From RYN-433 sp036558265 (GTDB lineage Bacteria; Planctomycetota; Phycisphaerae; Tepidisphaerales; Tepidisphaeraceae): a DNA stretch of 7,174 nucleotides. Below, piece by piece: positions 1-6,187 of this stretch (within the stretch, counting starts at the first letter, position 1; each line of letters starts with the position of its first letter). The translations under genes and the position numbers were made by a program. Location of the stretch: assembly GCA_036558265.1 (NCBI GenBank), contig DATBFY010000718.1, positions 1 through 7,174 of the forward strand. The letters are read 5' to 3'. The notes beneath the pieces are model-generated. The model saw only the letters and a program-made list of their open reading frames with translations, was not told the origin of the DNA and did not search any database.

Positions 1-448
1 GCCCGGTCTGCAGCCACCGCACCGCCGCCGGGAAGTGATAAGTGACCGCGTCGTTGGCCATGACCGGCATGGGCCGCTGTTCCCACCCGGTCGTGGCGAC
101 ATAGGCGACGGCGAAGAGCGTACAGGCGAGGACGACCCAGCGGTCGTCCGCCCGCGTGAACGGTACCGCCGCTGCGGCAGGGACGCCGCGCGCCGGCACG
201 AAGTAAAGGACGGCCGACAGCGCGAGCGTGGTGATCGCGATCGTCAGCGGGCTGAGAATTCCGATCACGCCCGGGAGCGTGACCGCAAGGTACTGGACGA
301 GGAAGTTGAGCAGCAGCACGTCCGTCGCGCGGTCGGCCCAATCCGTCGCGACGCGTCGGCGCACGAAGCGCCAGGCGCCCGCGAGCACCGCCGCCTGCAG
401 CAGCAGCGCGTAGGCAAGGCGGAACTCGTCGCTGAAAAGGATCTTCAC
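1..448 (-). CDS. Polytopic membrane protein, probable GT-C type glycosyltransferase (N-terminal part)
   Basis: The frame opens at a GTG at 448 and stays open to the left edge, giving 149 residues and no stop, so the gene is partial. An in-frame TGA lies a short way upstream and no ATG follows it, which leaves this GTG as the best start; no clear Shine-Dalgarno precedes it. Hydrophobic stretches lie near residues 11-26, 44-65, 68-84 and 104-118. They are followed by a loop with the motif D133-A-V-T-Y-H-F-P140. An acidic residue in the first large outer loop, here in a D-x-x-x-Y-H context, is typical of ArnT/PMT-like GT-C glycosyltransferases, which move sugars from lipid-phosphate carriers on the outer face of the membrane. 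The membrane topology is seen directly; the enzyme class is inferred from this one motif. An O-antigen ligase or an unrelated polytopic protein remains possible. It lies 210 bases after the cytochrome gene on the same strand and may be a separate unit. Confidence 0.6.
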   Translation of the reverse strand, partial: MKILFSDEFRLAYALLLQAAVLAGAWRFVRRRVATDWADRATDVLLLNFLVQYLAVTLPGVIGILSPLTIAITTLALSAVLYFVPARGVPAAAAVPFTRADDRWVVLACTLFAVAYVATTGWEQRPMPVMANDAVTYHFPAAVRWLQTG

Positions 449-585
449 GGGTAACGCCGCCGAATATGATTTCTGTTTGATTCACGCGCGGGACGGCGAC
501 CGAAGACCACGGACAAACAAGTTTGCCCATGCCACCCGGAGGCGCGGGAATCGGTTCAGACGCGTCTTATATCGTCATCCGCCGC

Positions 586-635
586 GGATCGCGAGCGCGT
601 GCATGCGGCGCGCCACTTGCGCGGCTTCGCGATCC
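586..635 (-). repeat. Inverted repeat after the cytochrome biogenesis gene
   Basis: GGATCGCGA at 586-594 is matched perfectly by TCGCGATCC at 627-635, with 32 bases between them. The spacer holds a possible inner stem (GCGCG 595-599 with CGCGC 609-613) and the palindrome GGCGCGCC at 607-614. On the minus-strand transcript the structure begins 23 bases after the stop codon of the ResB-CcsA gene, a sensible place for a 3' end structure. No U-run follows, so it is not a classical intrinsic terminator. It could be a non-canonical terminator, an mRNA 3'-protecting stem, or chance in GC-rich sequence. The rest of 449-658 contains no gene that I can support. Confidence 0.4.
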
Positions 636-658
636 TCCCCTTCAGCGTGCCTACCGAT

Positions 659-3600
659 TTACACCGCAGGCGGCGCCGCCTTCTCCTCGCCGCGCCCCGC
701 CACGAAGCTCCGCCATGCGTCGATCGGCATCAACCCGCAACCGATGAAGAACACCTGGCTGCCGATGAACAGCAGCAGCCAGACCACGGCGGAGGCCATG
801 AAGCCGTAGGAGTGGAGGCCGACGCCCAGCATGTTCGTGCCGAAATAGCTCCACGCGGTCACGATATTGCCGAAGATCGCCAGGTTGGCCATGCCGCGTT
901 CCTTGACCAGGCCGCCCCAGCGGGCGTGGAGGAAGATGGCGTTGGCGAGGACGATGAGGACGGCGCCGTTCTCCTTGGGGTCCCAGCCCCAGAAGCGGCC
1001 CCAGGACTGGTCGGCCCAGATGCCGCCCAGGATCGTGCCGACGAAGCTGAAGAGGAGGGCGAAGCAGGTGATGCCGTACATCATGCGGCCGATGGTCTTG
1101 CGGAATTCGGGTGTGGCGCAGGGGGTGAAGACGCCGGTGGTCACGTAGGTGATGCCGATGAGGCCTGCGAGGAACGTGGCCGCATAGCCCATCGTGATGC
1201 AGACGACGTGGGTCGCCAGCCAGATGTTGGTGTCGAGGACGGCCTGGAGGACCTTCATGGTGTCGCCGTCGAGGGAGAGGCGCTGGGCGATGATCAGCGT
1301 CGGGAACCCCGCGATGGCTGCCAGCACCGAGCCGACGCCGTTTTTGTAGATCAGCTCCAGGCAGATCGAGAAGACGACCATGCCCCAGCCGATGAAGATC
1401 GCCGAGGAGGCGAGGTTGGTCACAGGCGGACGGCCGGACATGTAGATTCGGGACGCCAGGCCAAAGGTGTGGATCACCATCGCCAATCCGAGCACCCAGA
1501 ATGCCGTGCGGGACAGTGGCCTGGAAAAGCCGACCCACGACAGGGCCGCGAAGATGAACACGCCGATGTAAAAGACGATCGAGATCACGAACGGGTCGAA
1601 GCGGTTGAACCACGACTCGTACGCCGCGCGCACCGAGTCCTTCGGCAGCTTCTGATCGACCAGCTTCTCGTAATCGGCGACGTTGCGGTTGAACTCCTGC
1701 GGGTTGTCCTGCCCGTAGGCCGACACGCAGCGCACGAATGCCTGGGCGATCGGGTCGCTCACGCCGCTATCGTGGGCGGTCTGGGCGACCTGGGCGAGGG
1801 TGATCCAGTCGCTCTTGGAACCCGCGGGCGGCGGCACGATGTGCAGGCCCGGGTATTCGCCCAGCGTGCGATAGAGCGTTACGCGATCGGCCAGCTCCAG
1901 CAGGGCGTTCTGGTACTGGCTCAGTCGATGCGCGTCGTTCTTGCGGATCTCCGCCGCGGGCTGAACCTGCTCGACGAACTTCTGGAAGTTGGGCGCCAGG
2001 TCTTCGGCCGAGAAATACTTCTCCTTCTCCGAGAGACCCAGGAGGCTCTTCAAGTCCGGATGATCGATGACGAAGATCTTGTACTTGTGGGAAACCTCGG
2101 TGTCGGCGAAGACGTTCAGCAGCCAGGGCACGGGCTGGATCTTGGTCTCCTCCTTTTCGCCGTTTTTCTCTTCGATCAGGAGCGCCGACTCGCGCCCGCG
2201 CAGCACCTTGAGGGCGTTGCGCGCCAGGCTGTCATACGGCTGCACGCGACCTTCGTACGAGAGCGGCAGCTTGGCAAACGTGTCGAGATCGTACGTCTTC
2301 GACAGCGGCCGCGGCGAGGCGTGGCCCAGCACGTAGATGAGACAGAATGCCAGCACGCCCGCCGGCACCAGGAACCGTGCCGAGAAGAACCCGCCGGATT
2401 GGGGCGCCAGCTCGTAGCGTCCGTCTTCGATCTTGCGCTTGCCCTTTGACTTTGGCGGGGGCGGCGCGTTGCCTGCAATGACCGGGATATCGCGCGCGCT
2501 GCCGCGACGCACCGCCAGGATGGCGATGATGCTCACCACCACGCCCCCGGCCGTGATCAGCACGCCCCAGAGCCCACCGGTCACGTACGCGCTCGACCCG
2601 ATCACCAGCGCTGCCAGGAGTGCGACCAGTCCCAGCGCCAGTTGCACGCCGGTCAGATCGCGCTTGGACAGGAAGTTCACCAGCGTGACACCAAAGTGAA
2701 TGATCAACCCCGCCGCCGCGATCAGGATCGCGATGTAGGGGAGCATCCAGCCCGGGTTGCTCACCACCTGCAACACGGTCGTCTTCTCGGTGTTCTTGTC
2801 AAAATCCGCCTGGAAGAACGTCTCGCCCCGATAGCGCAGCGGGTGGTTCATCCAGATCCGCACATCGCGCTGCTCGCCATGCCCGGTGTCCACCAGCAGA
2901 ACATCACTGGAGTAGTTCTTCGGGATGTTCGTGCCGGTGTAGCGGTCGAAGCTGAACTTCTTGAGGTAGAGCGTGTAGGGCTTGTAATCGCGCTCGAAGC
3001 GGAGCGAGAGGTCATATTTCCTGCCGCCGACGTCGATGACCTGCGGCTGGCGCGTCATCACGCTGACGAGGTACGAGCCGATCTTCTGGCCGTCATGACT
3101 GAGCGTCACGAAGGCGGAGGGCAGGTCGACCTGGCCGCCCTGCACGCCGCTCACGCCTTTCTGCTCCTCGGCCGTCCATGCCGGGCCCATGTCGTCCTTC
3201 AGGGATGGGACTGTCGGGTCGCTGCTGGCGGAGACGGGGCGCGAGTTGCCGTAATACTTGTCCACCTTGATGTCGAACGGCAGGCGAGCGTCACTGATCG
3301 TTCGCCCCGGCTTAAGCTCGGTGGCGGCGATCACGATGTGGCGGTTGTGGTCCTTGTCCGCTTTGTCCACGATCGCCAGCTCGGGGGTGCGGATGTCGTA
3401 GGAGTAGTTCGCGTACGACCCCTCGGTGATGTCCATGCGGCTTTCCTTGGCCGCGCCACTGGTGATGCCTTCGCCGATAAGAAGGAAGATCAACCCCAGG
3501 TGGATGACGATCACGCCTGCTCGCTTGGCGTGGACCAGGAAGAGCGTGACCAAGAACAGCACGCCCATGAGCGCTGCCCCGATCATCAAGGTCAGGCCGT

Positions 3601-3970
3601 GATCGAACTGCCAGAAGTAGAGGGCCGCGAAGATCAGCCCCGCCTGCGGGATCAGGAAGAGGTCCTTGGGCGAGAACTTGAACCGCATCGCGTGCGCCGC
3701 GATCAGGTTCAGTAACAGCAGCGATCCGATGATGTAGCCGCCGGGGAACCAGATTCCGCCCAGGTTCGCCCGAGGGCGCTCGGTGAACCGCGGGATCAGG
3801 TCCTGGAACGGCAGCCACGCGAAAAAGCTGTGGAAGTAATGGTGTTGGACCTTCCAGATGTCGGTGTCCACCTGCGCCAGCGTGCCGGCGTAAATGAGCA
3901 CCATCGAGAGCGCGAGGAGGATGACGGTGAGGGTCAGCGAGGCGAAGGGTTTCAGCAGGGTCTTAAGCAT
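659..3970 (-). CDS. ccsBA: ResB/CcsB-CcsA fusion, system II cytochrome c biogenesis (haem export and attachment)
   Basis: This is a system II (Ccs) cytochrome c synthetase, thought to carry haem across the cytoplasmic membrane and join it to CXXCH apocytochromes outside. From the ATG at 3970 it has 1103 residues. An in-frame TTG at 3988 would add six, but it sits five bases after a hairpin and has no ribosome site. The ResB part has helices near 13-32, 78-94, 105-120, 125-146 and 152-167, a soluble domain at 169-406 ending in a typical N-H-P-L-R-Y-R-G-E segment, then a helix at 408-429. Extra helices (about 440-463, 468-488, 529-549) and a second soluble region (550-789) lead to the CcsA core at 791-1080. 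The WWD haem motif is at 985-1000 (W-G-R-F-W-G-W-D-P-K-E). H921 and H1053 fit the two external haem-ligand histidines and H93 and H1015 the two membrane histidines, by order and spacing. Fusions of this kind are known; the total length is large. No CcdA or ResA partner is in the window. Confidence 0.95.
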   Translation of the reverse strand: MLKTLLKPFASLTLTVILLALSMVLIYAGTLAQVDTDIWKVQHHYFHSFFAWLPFQDLIPRFTERPRANLGGIWFPGGYIIGSLLLLNLIAAHAMRFKFSPKDLFLIPQAGLIFAALYFWQFDHGLTLMIGAALMGVLFLVTLFLVHAKRAGVIVIHLGLIFLLIGEGITSGAAKESRMDITEGSYANYSYDIRTPELAIVDKADKDHNRHIVIAATELKPGRTISDARLPFDIKVDKYYGNSRPVSASSDPTVPSLKDDMGPAWTAEEQKGVSGVQGGQVDLPSAFVTLSHDGQKIGSYLVSVMTRQPQVIDVGGRKYDLSLRFERDYKPYTLYLKKFSFDRYTGTNIPKNYSSDVLLVDTGHGEQRDVRIWMNHPLRYRGETFFQADFDKNTEKTTVLQVVSNPGWMLPYIAILIAAAGLIIHFGVTLVNFLSKRDLTGVQLALGLVALLAALVIGSSAYVTGGLWGVLITAGGVVVSIIAILAVRRGSARDIPVIAGNAPPPPKSKGKRKIEDGRYELAPQSGGFFSARFLVPAGVLAFCLIYVLGHASPRPLSKTYDLDTFAKLPLSYEGRVQPYDSLARNALKVLRGRESALLIEEKNGEKEETKIQPVPWLLNVFADTEVSHKYKIFVIDHPDLKSLLGLSEKEKYFSAEDLAPNFQKFVEQVQPAAEIRKNDAHRLSQYQNALLELADRVTLYRTLGEYPGLHIVPPPAGSKSDWITLAQVAQTAHDSGVSDPIAQAFVRCVSAYGQDNPQEFNRNVADYEKLVDQKLPKDSVRAAYESWFNRFDPFVISIVFYIGVFIFAALSWVGFSRPLSRTAFWVLGLAMVIHTFGLASRIYMSGRPPVTNLASSAIFIGWGMVVFSICLELIYKNGVGSVLAAIAGFPTLIIAQRLSLDGDTMKVLQAVLDTNIWLATHVVCITMGYAATFLAGLIGITYVTTGVFTPCATPEFRKTIGRMMYGITCFALLFSFVGTILGGIWADQSWGRFWGWDPKENGAVLIVLANAIFLHARWGGLVKERGMANLAIFGNIVTAWSYFGTNMLGVGLHSYGFMASAVVWLLLFIGSQVFFIGCGLMPIDAWRSFVAGRGEEKAAPPAV

Positions 3971-3993
3971 GTGGCGGACTGATCCCAAGGTGG

Positions 3994-4013
3994 CACGGGC
4001 GGGATCGCCCGTG
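3994..4013 (-). repeat. Perfect hairpin between lipoprotein and ccsBA
   Basis: CACGGGCG (3994-4001) and CGCCCGTG (4006-4013) form a perfect 8-bp GC-rich stem with a four-base loop. It lies 12 bases after the lipoprotein stop and 23 bases before the ATG of the ccsBA gene. No T-run follows on either strand, so full termination is unlikely. A role in partial attenuation, mRNA processing or stability between the two cistrons is inference. Its position, almost touching the alternative TTG at 3988, argues against that start because the stem would block ribosome access. Confidence 0.6.
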
Positions 4014-4025
4014 ATTCGGACGGCC

Positions 4026-5105
4026 TTATTGATTGGCGAACTTCAAAGACTTTACGAACGCCTCGAACGCCGGTTTGTTTTTGGCGACCAGATCGTGCGG
4101 CCCGAGCAGTCGGAAGAACCACACGTCCTGAGCGCCGGGGAACTGCGTCATGGCCACCACCAGGCGCTTACGATCTTTGCCGGCGGATTCCGGTCCCGCA
4201 AAGTCGTAAATCACGGCCGGGCCTTGCGCAAGCGTCACGTCCTGGCCCCCGGCGGCACCCGGATCGCCCACCGGGGGCAAACCCGCCTGGGCCCGCCAGC
4301 GGTTGATGTTGGAAAGTTTGTCCCCGAAATTCGCGCCCAATCGCGTGATCGCGAGATCCGCCCGTTCATCGCCCCCACCCACCACGATGGTCCCCGCCCG
4401 CATGGGACGGGGATTGGGATCGATCTGCCATCCTTCGGGCAGGGTATATGACGCGATCCCTTCGATGGCTGCATTGCCACCCGCCGGAACCGGTGGCTCG
4501 CCGATCGGCTTGCCCGCCTCCGCAGACGAAGCCTGGCTGGGCGCCCCGAACTGGACGGATTTGACGAATTCCTCGAACGTATCTCGCTGAGGGGCGATCT
4601 TGTCCGCCGGACCGGAAAGTTTGAAGAACCAGACCTTTCCCGCTCCGGGCACGATCGCGCCGAGCATCCGCTGTTGGGTTGGGCTGGTGAGGTCCACGAG
4701 TTGGGCGTCCTGCCCGGCAACCTTGATGGATTTGACGTCCCTGGGCAATTTCGCCTCGGTCGTCGGGGTCATCCCAAGCTGGCCGCGCCAGCGGTTGACG
4801 TTGGGAAGCACCTCACCCGCCGTCGCGGGCAGGGGGGTGATCGTCAGATGAATGGGTGGATTTTCGCTGACCTGAAACGTCGCGTAACTCATGCCCGATG
4901 CGCCCAGTGGTTTCCAGTCTTTCGGAGCTGTCCACTGGATCTCACCGCCGGTACTGGGGTTTGCGCCACCGGGATGCGCCGCCAGCGTCGGTTGTCCCGC
5001 GGGCGGGTCTTTGGGCGCGTTGTAAGTGCGGATCCCCTCCTCCCGCTTGCACCCTCCCAACACCAGGGCGACCCCCAACAACAACATGAGTCGATTGGTC
5101 TTCAC
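4026..5105 (-). CDS. Secreted lipoprotein with two tandem copies of one domain, function unknown
   Basis: I do not recognise a named gene. The 359-residue protein starts at a GTG (5105) with GGA nine bases upstream. This start gives a proper signal peptide: K2 and R5, a hydrophobic core at 6-16, and a lipobox ending L-G-G-C19. The internal ATG at residue 7 would lose the charged end. After a P/G/A-rich linker come two copies of the same domain, about 57-188 and 218-357, joined by another flexible linker. Shared landmarks are NRWR (104 and 268), V-W-F-F-[KR]-L-x-G-P (158 and 328) and F-E-x-F-V-K-S-[VL]-x-F (177 and 347). The 'WFFKL.G ... F..F..S..F' ending recalls PsbP/DcrB/Mog1-like folds, a weak inference without a profile search. 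No CXXC is present, so it is not a thioredoxin-like partner. It precedes ccsBA by 55 bases on the same strand, suggesting one operon and a job outside the cytoplasmic membrane, perhaps linked to cytochrome maturation. Confidence 0.85.
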   Translation of the reverse strand: MKTNRLMLLLGVALVLGGCKREEGIRTYNAPKDPPAGQPTLAAHPGGANPSTGGEIQWTAPKDWKPLGASGMSYATFQVSENPPIHLTITPLPATAGEVLPNVNRWRGQLGMTPTTEAKLPRDVKSIKVAGQDAQLVDLTSPTQQRMLGAIVPGAGKVWFFKLSGPADKIAPQRDTFEEFVKSVQFGAPSQASSAEAGKPIGEPPVPAGGNAAIEGIASYTLPEGWQIDPNPRPMRAGTIVVGGGDERADLAITRLGANFGDKLSNINRWRAQAGLPPVGDPGAAGGQDVTLAQGPAVIYDFAGPESAGKDRKRLVVAMTQFPGAQDVWFFRLLGPHDLVAKNKPAFEAFVKSLKFANQ

Positions 5106-5113
5106 GGTTTTCC

Positions 5114-5122
5114 AGTGTAGCA
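5114..5122 (-). promoter_or_regulatory. Possible extended -10 for the lipoprotein gene
   Basis: Read on the minus strand, TGC-TACACT ends eight bases before the GTG start of the lipoprotein gene. It resembles an extended -10 element, but no good -35 is found at the right spacing. If used, transcription would begin within a few bases of the start codon, giving a nearly leaderless message. The GGAAAA in the same gap could instead act as a weak ribosome site on a longer transcript from further upstream. Nothing else of note is seen in the 113-base gap 5106-5218. Confidence 0.2.
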
Positions 5123-5218
5123 GGGCCCAACGGCCATTTCACTGACGACAGGTTGGATTACCCCAATCAAATATCCCCCATCCGCTTTGTTGTTGGCGGC
5201 GCGCTTTGTCGCAGGTTC

Positions 5219-5794
5219 TTACAATACGACAGGTGCGAATCGCTCAGGGCCGATCAGCAGCGCCGTAAAGCGATATAGGCGCGAGGCCGGGTGCTTCCAC
5301 GCCAGCGGCGAGAGCCCGAGCTTCTCCGTGCACAATCGATCCAGCAATTGCTGCTTGCTCCAGCCCGTCTCCCGGGCCACCTGGGGAAGGAAGCAGCCCG
5401 AGCGGTCGCCGAAGGTGAGATAGATGCCGTCCAGGAGGGGTTCGAAGTCCAGTGGATGCTCCGCCGGTCGCAATGGCGACAAAATGCTCAGCTCGATGTC
5501 CAGGAGCGGCAACTCCTCCAAGCGGACGGGGTCGGTGAGGAAGCGCGGGTCCTCCAGGACGGCCGAGGCCATGGCCGCGACCGCTCGCGCGACAGGTAAT
5601 TTTGCATCCAAACGACCCACGCACCCCCTGAGTCGATGGCTTGACGTCACATGAAGGGAGACGAAGCACCCGGCGGGTTGGCTCAGTTCCGGCTGATCGG
5701 GCAGCGGGGGTAAGGCATCTCCGGAAAGTGCCGAACGCAGCGACGATCGGGCGAGGTCGAGCAGCAGGCGCTGGTGTTCGGTCGAGAGTTGCAT
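5219..5794 (-). CDS. amrA: AMMECR1-domain protein (AmmeMemoRadiSam system protein A)
   Basis: The 191-residue protein is a single AMMECR1 domain of about normal length for stand-alone bacterial and archaeal members. The signature L-R-G-C-V-G is at residues 55-60 with its conserved cysteine at 58, preceded by F-V-S-L-H (44-48). It is followed by A-x-A-x-x-D/E-P-R-F-type sequence (to about 85), L-D-I-E-L-S-I-L-S-P (98-107), F-L-P-Q-V (135-139) and a closing L-Y-R-F (173-176). In many prokaryotes this protein occurs with a Memo-like protein and a radical SAM enzyme, a system whose chemistry is not established; neither partner is in this window. It should be a soluble cytoplasmic protein. The ATG at 5794 has no clear Shine-Dalgarno but lies 20 bases after a good -10 box. 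The gene diverges from the zinc-ribbon gene and is followed 113 bases later by the lipoprotein gene. The family call is firm; the function is not. Confidence 0.93.
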   Translation of the reverse strand: MQLSTEHQRLLLDLARSSLRSALSGDALPPLPDQPELSQPAGCFVSLHVTSSHRLRGCVGRLDAKLPVARAVAAMASAVLEDPRFLTDPVRLEELPLLDIELSILSPLRPAEHPLDFEPLLDGIYLTFGDRSGCFLPQVARETGWSKQQLLDRLCTEKLGLSPLAWKHPASRLYRFTALLIGPERFAPVVL

Positions 5795-5814
5795 TCGGTG
5801 CCGGTCTGGCCGTC

Positions 5815-5823
5815 AGTATACCA
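5815..5823 (-). promoter_or_regulatory. Extended -10 promoter element for the AMMECR1 gene
   Basis: On the minus strand the sequence reads TGG-TATACT, a near-perfect extended -10 element. It ends 20 bases before the ATG at 5794, so transcription would start near 5808 with a leader of about 14 bases. No -35 box is visible at 17 bases, which an extended -10 can tolerate. The factor is assumed to be a housekeeping sigma. Confidence 0.5.
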
Positions 5824-5843
5824 TTCGAGAGACTTGTTAGACT

Positions 5844-5849
5844 TATAAT
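5844..5849 (+). promoter_or_regulatory. TATAAT -10 box for the zinc-ribbon/SPFH genes
   Basis: A perfect TATAAT lies 57 bases before the ATG at 5907, which predicts a start near 5856 and a leader of about 50 bases. No convincing -35 is found at 16-18 bases upstream. It is only 20 bases from the oppositely facing -10 of the AMMECR1 gene, so two polymerases could not easily bind both at once. The AT-rich patch stands out in an otherwise GC-rich window, which supports a true promoter region. Confidence 0.45.
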
Positions 5850-5862
5850 GGTCGAAGGGGGC

Positions 5863-5882
5863 CGGAATCGTCGAAGATTCCG
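5863..5882 (+). repeat. Leader hairpin before the zinc-ribbon gene
   Basis: CGGAATC (5863-5869) and GATTCCG (5876-5882) are a perfect 7-bp inverted repeat with a six-base loop. It falls between the predicted transcription start and the ATG at 5907. It is not followed by a T-run, so it is not a standard terminator. It could be an operator just after the promoter or an mRNA leader stem; either role is inference. Confidence 0.45.
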
Positions 5883-5889
5883 CAGGTCA

Positions 5890-5910
5890 ATGAAGGCGAC
5901 GCGATCATGA
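5890..5910 (+). other. Six-codon leader reading frame overlapping the zinc-ribbon start
   Basis: An ATG at 5890 opens a frame of six codons (M-K-A-T-R-S) whose TGA overlaps the ATG at 5907 in an ATGA junction. Such an overlap would allow translational coupling. AGG stands only a few bases before the ATG, so ribosome binding there would be poor. It may be chance. Confidence 0.15.
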
Positions 5911-6104
5911 CCCCACTGATCGATCTGACACCGGCATGGCTGTTCGTGGCGATCCTGGTCATCCTGTTCGTCGCGGCGACGTCGTCGTCGCGGCGGCGGA
6001 AGCAACTGGAGCGTCAGAACTGGGGCGTGCGGGTGTGCGGGCAGTGTGGGACCAGTCAACCCCCGCACGCCGCGTATTGCCGGCAGTGCGGGCAGCGCAT
6101 CTGA
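5907..6104 (+). CDS. Small membrane-anchored zinc-ribbon protein
   Basis: I do not recognise a named gene. The 65-residue protein has one hydrophobic helix at about 10-24, then a basic stretch (S-R-R-R-K, 28-32) that by the positive-inside rule places the rest in the cytoplasm. The C-terminus is a compact zinc ribbon with C44-x-x-C47 and C58-x-x-C61-G, ten residues between the pairs, expected to bind one zinc ion. The ATG at 5907 has AAGG ten bases upstream, and a TATAAT box lies 57 bases upstream. The next gene, an SPFH membrane protein, follows after 83 bases on the same strand with no clear promoter between them, so the two are probably co-transcribed. Some bacterial SPFH proteins carry a zinc ribbon on the same chain, so this could be a separate-chain version of that pairing. 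That link is inference. The gene is short, but the cysteine pattern makes it credible. Confidence 0.8.
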   Translation: MTPLIDLTPAWLFVAILVILFVAATSSSRRRKQLERQNWGVRVCGQCGTSQPPHAAYCRQCGQRI

Positions 6105-6175
6105 TCGGGTCCGGGCAGGGGTGGTGTGTTTCGAGTTGAAATGTGGTCTGAGGGGTGTTGTCTCATGTAGACGCG

Positions 6176-6181
6176 AAGGAG
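6176..6181 (+). promoter_or_regulatory. Strong Shine-Dalgarno for the SPFH gene
   Basis: AAGGAG ends six bases before the ATG at 6188. It is the best ribosome-binding site in the window and fixes the start of the SPFH protein. Most other genes here have weak or no such site. Confidence 0.8.
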
Positions 6182-6187
6182 TCTGCG

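Noticed and set aside
35..454. Plus-strand frame of 139 codons at the left edge
   Set aside because: The minus-strand frame gives a coherent membrane protein with helices and a D-x-x-x-Y-H motif; this one is charged and featureless.
560..580. TATAAG on the minus strand as a promoter for the left-edge gene
   Set aside because: No -35 or extended -10 feature accompanies it, so one hexamer match is not enough.
599..2449. Long plus-strand open frame of 616 codons opposite ccsBA
   Set aside because: It is antisense to a gene with firm motifs, has a D/E/H/R-rich composition with no domain or helix pattern, and no ribosome site. It is a by-product of high GC in the third codon position of the opposite strand.
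2642..3715. Plus-strand open frame of 357 codons opposite the ResB part
   Set aside because: Same reason: antisense shadow with charged, feature-poor sequence.
3971..3988. TTG at 3988 as the ccsBA start
   Set aside because: It has no ribosome site, sits five bases after a stable hairpin, and the ATG at 3970 gives a complete N-terminus.
5150..5168. Small inverted repeat (GATT-ACCCC-AATC) between the AMMECR1 and lipoprotein genes
   Set aside because: A four-base stem is too weak to claim as a terminator and no T-run follows.
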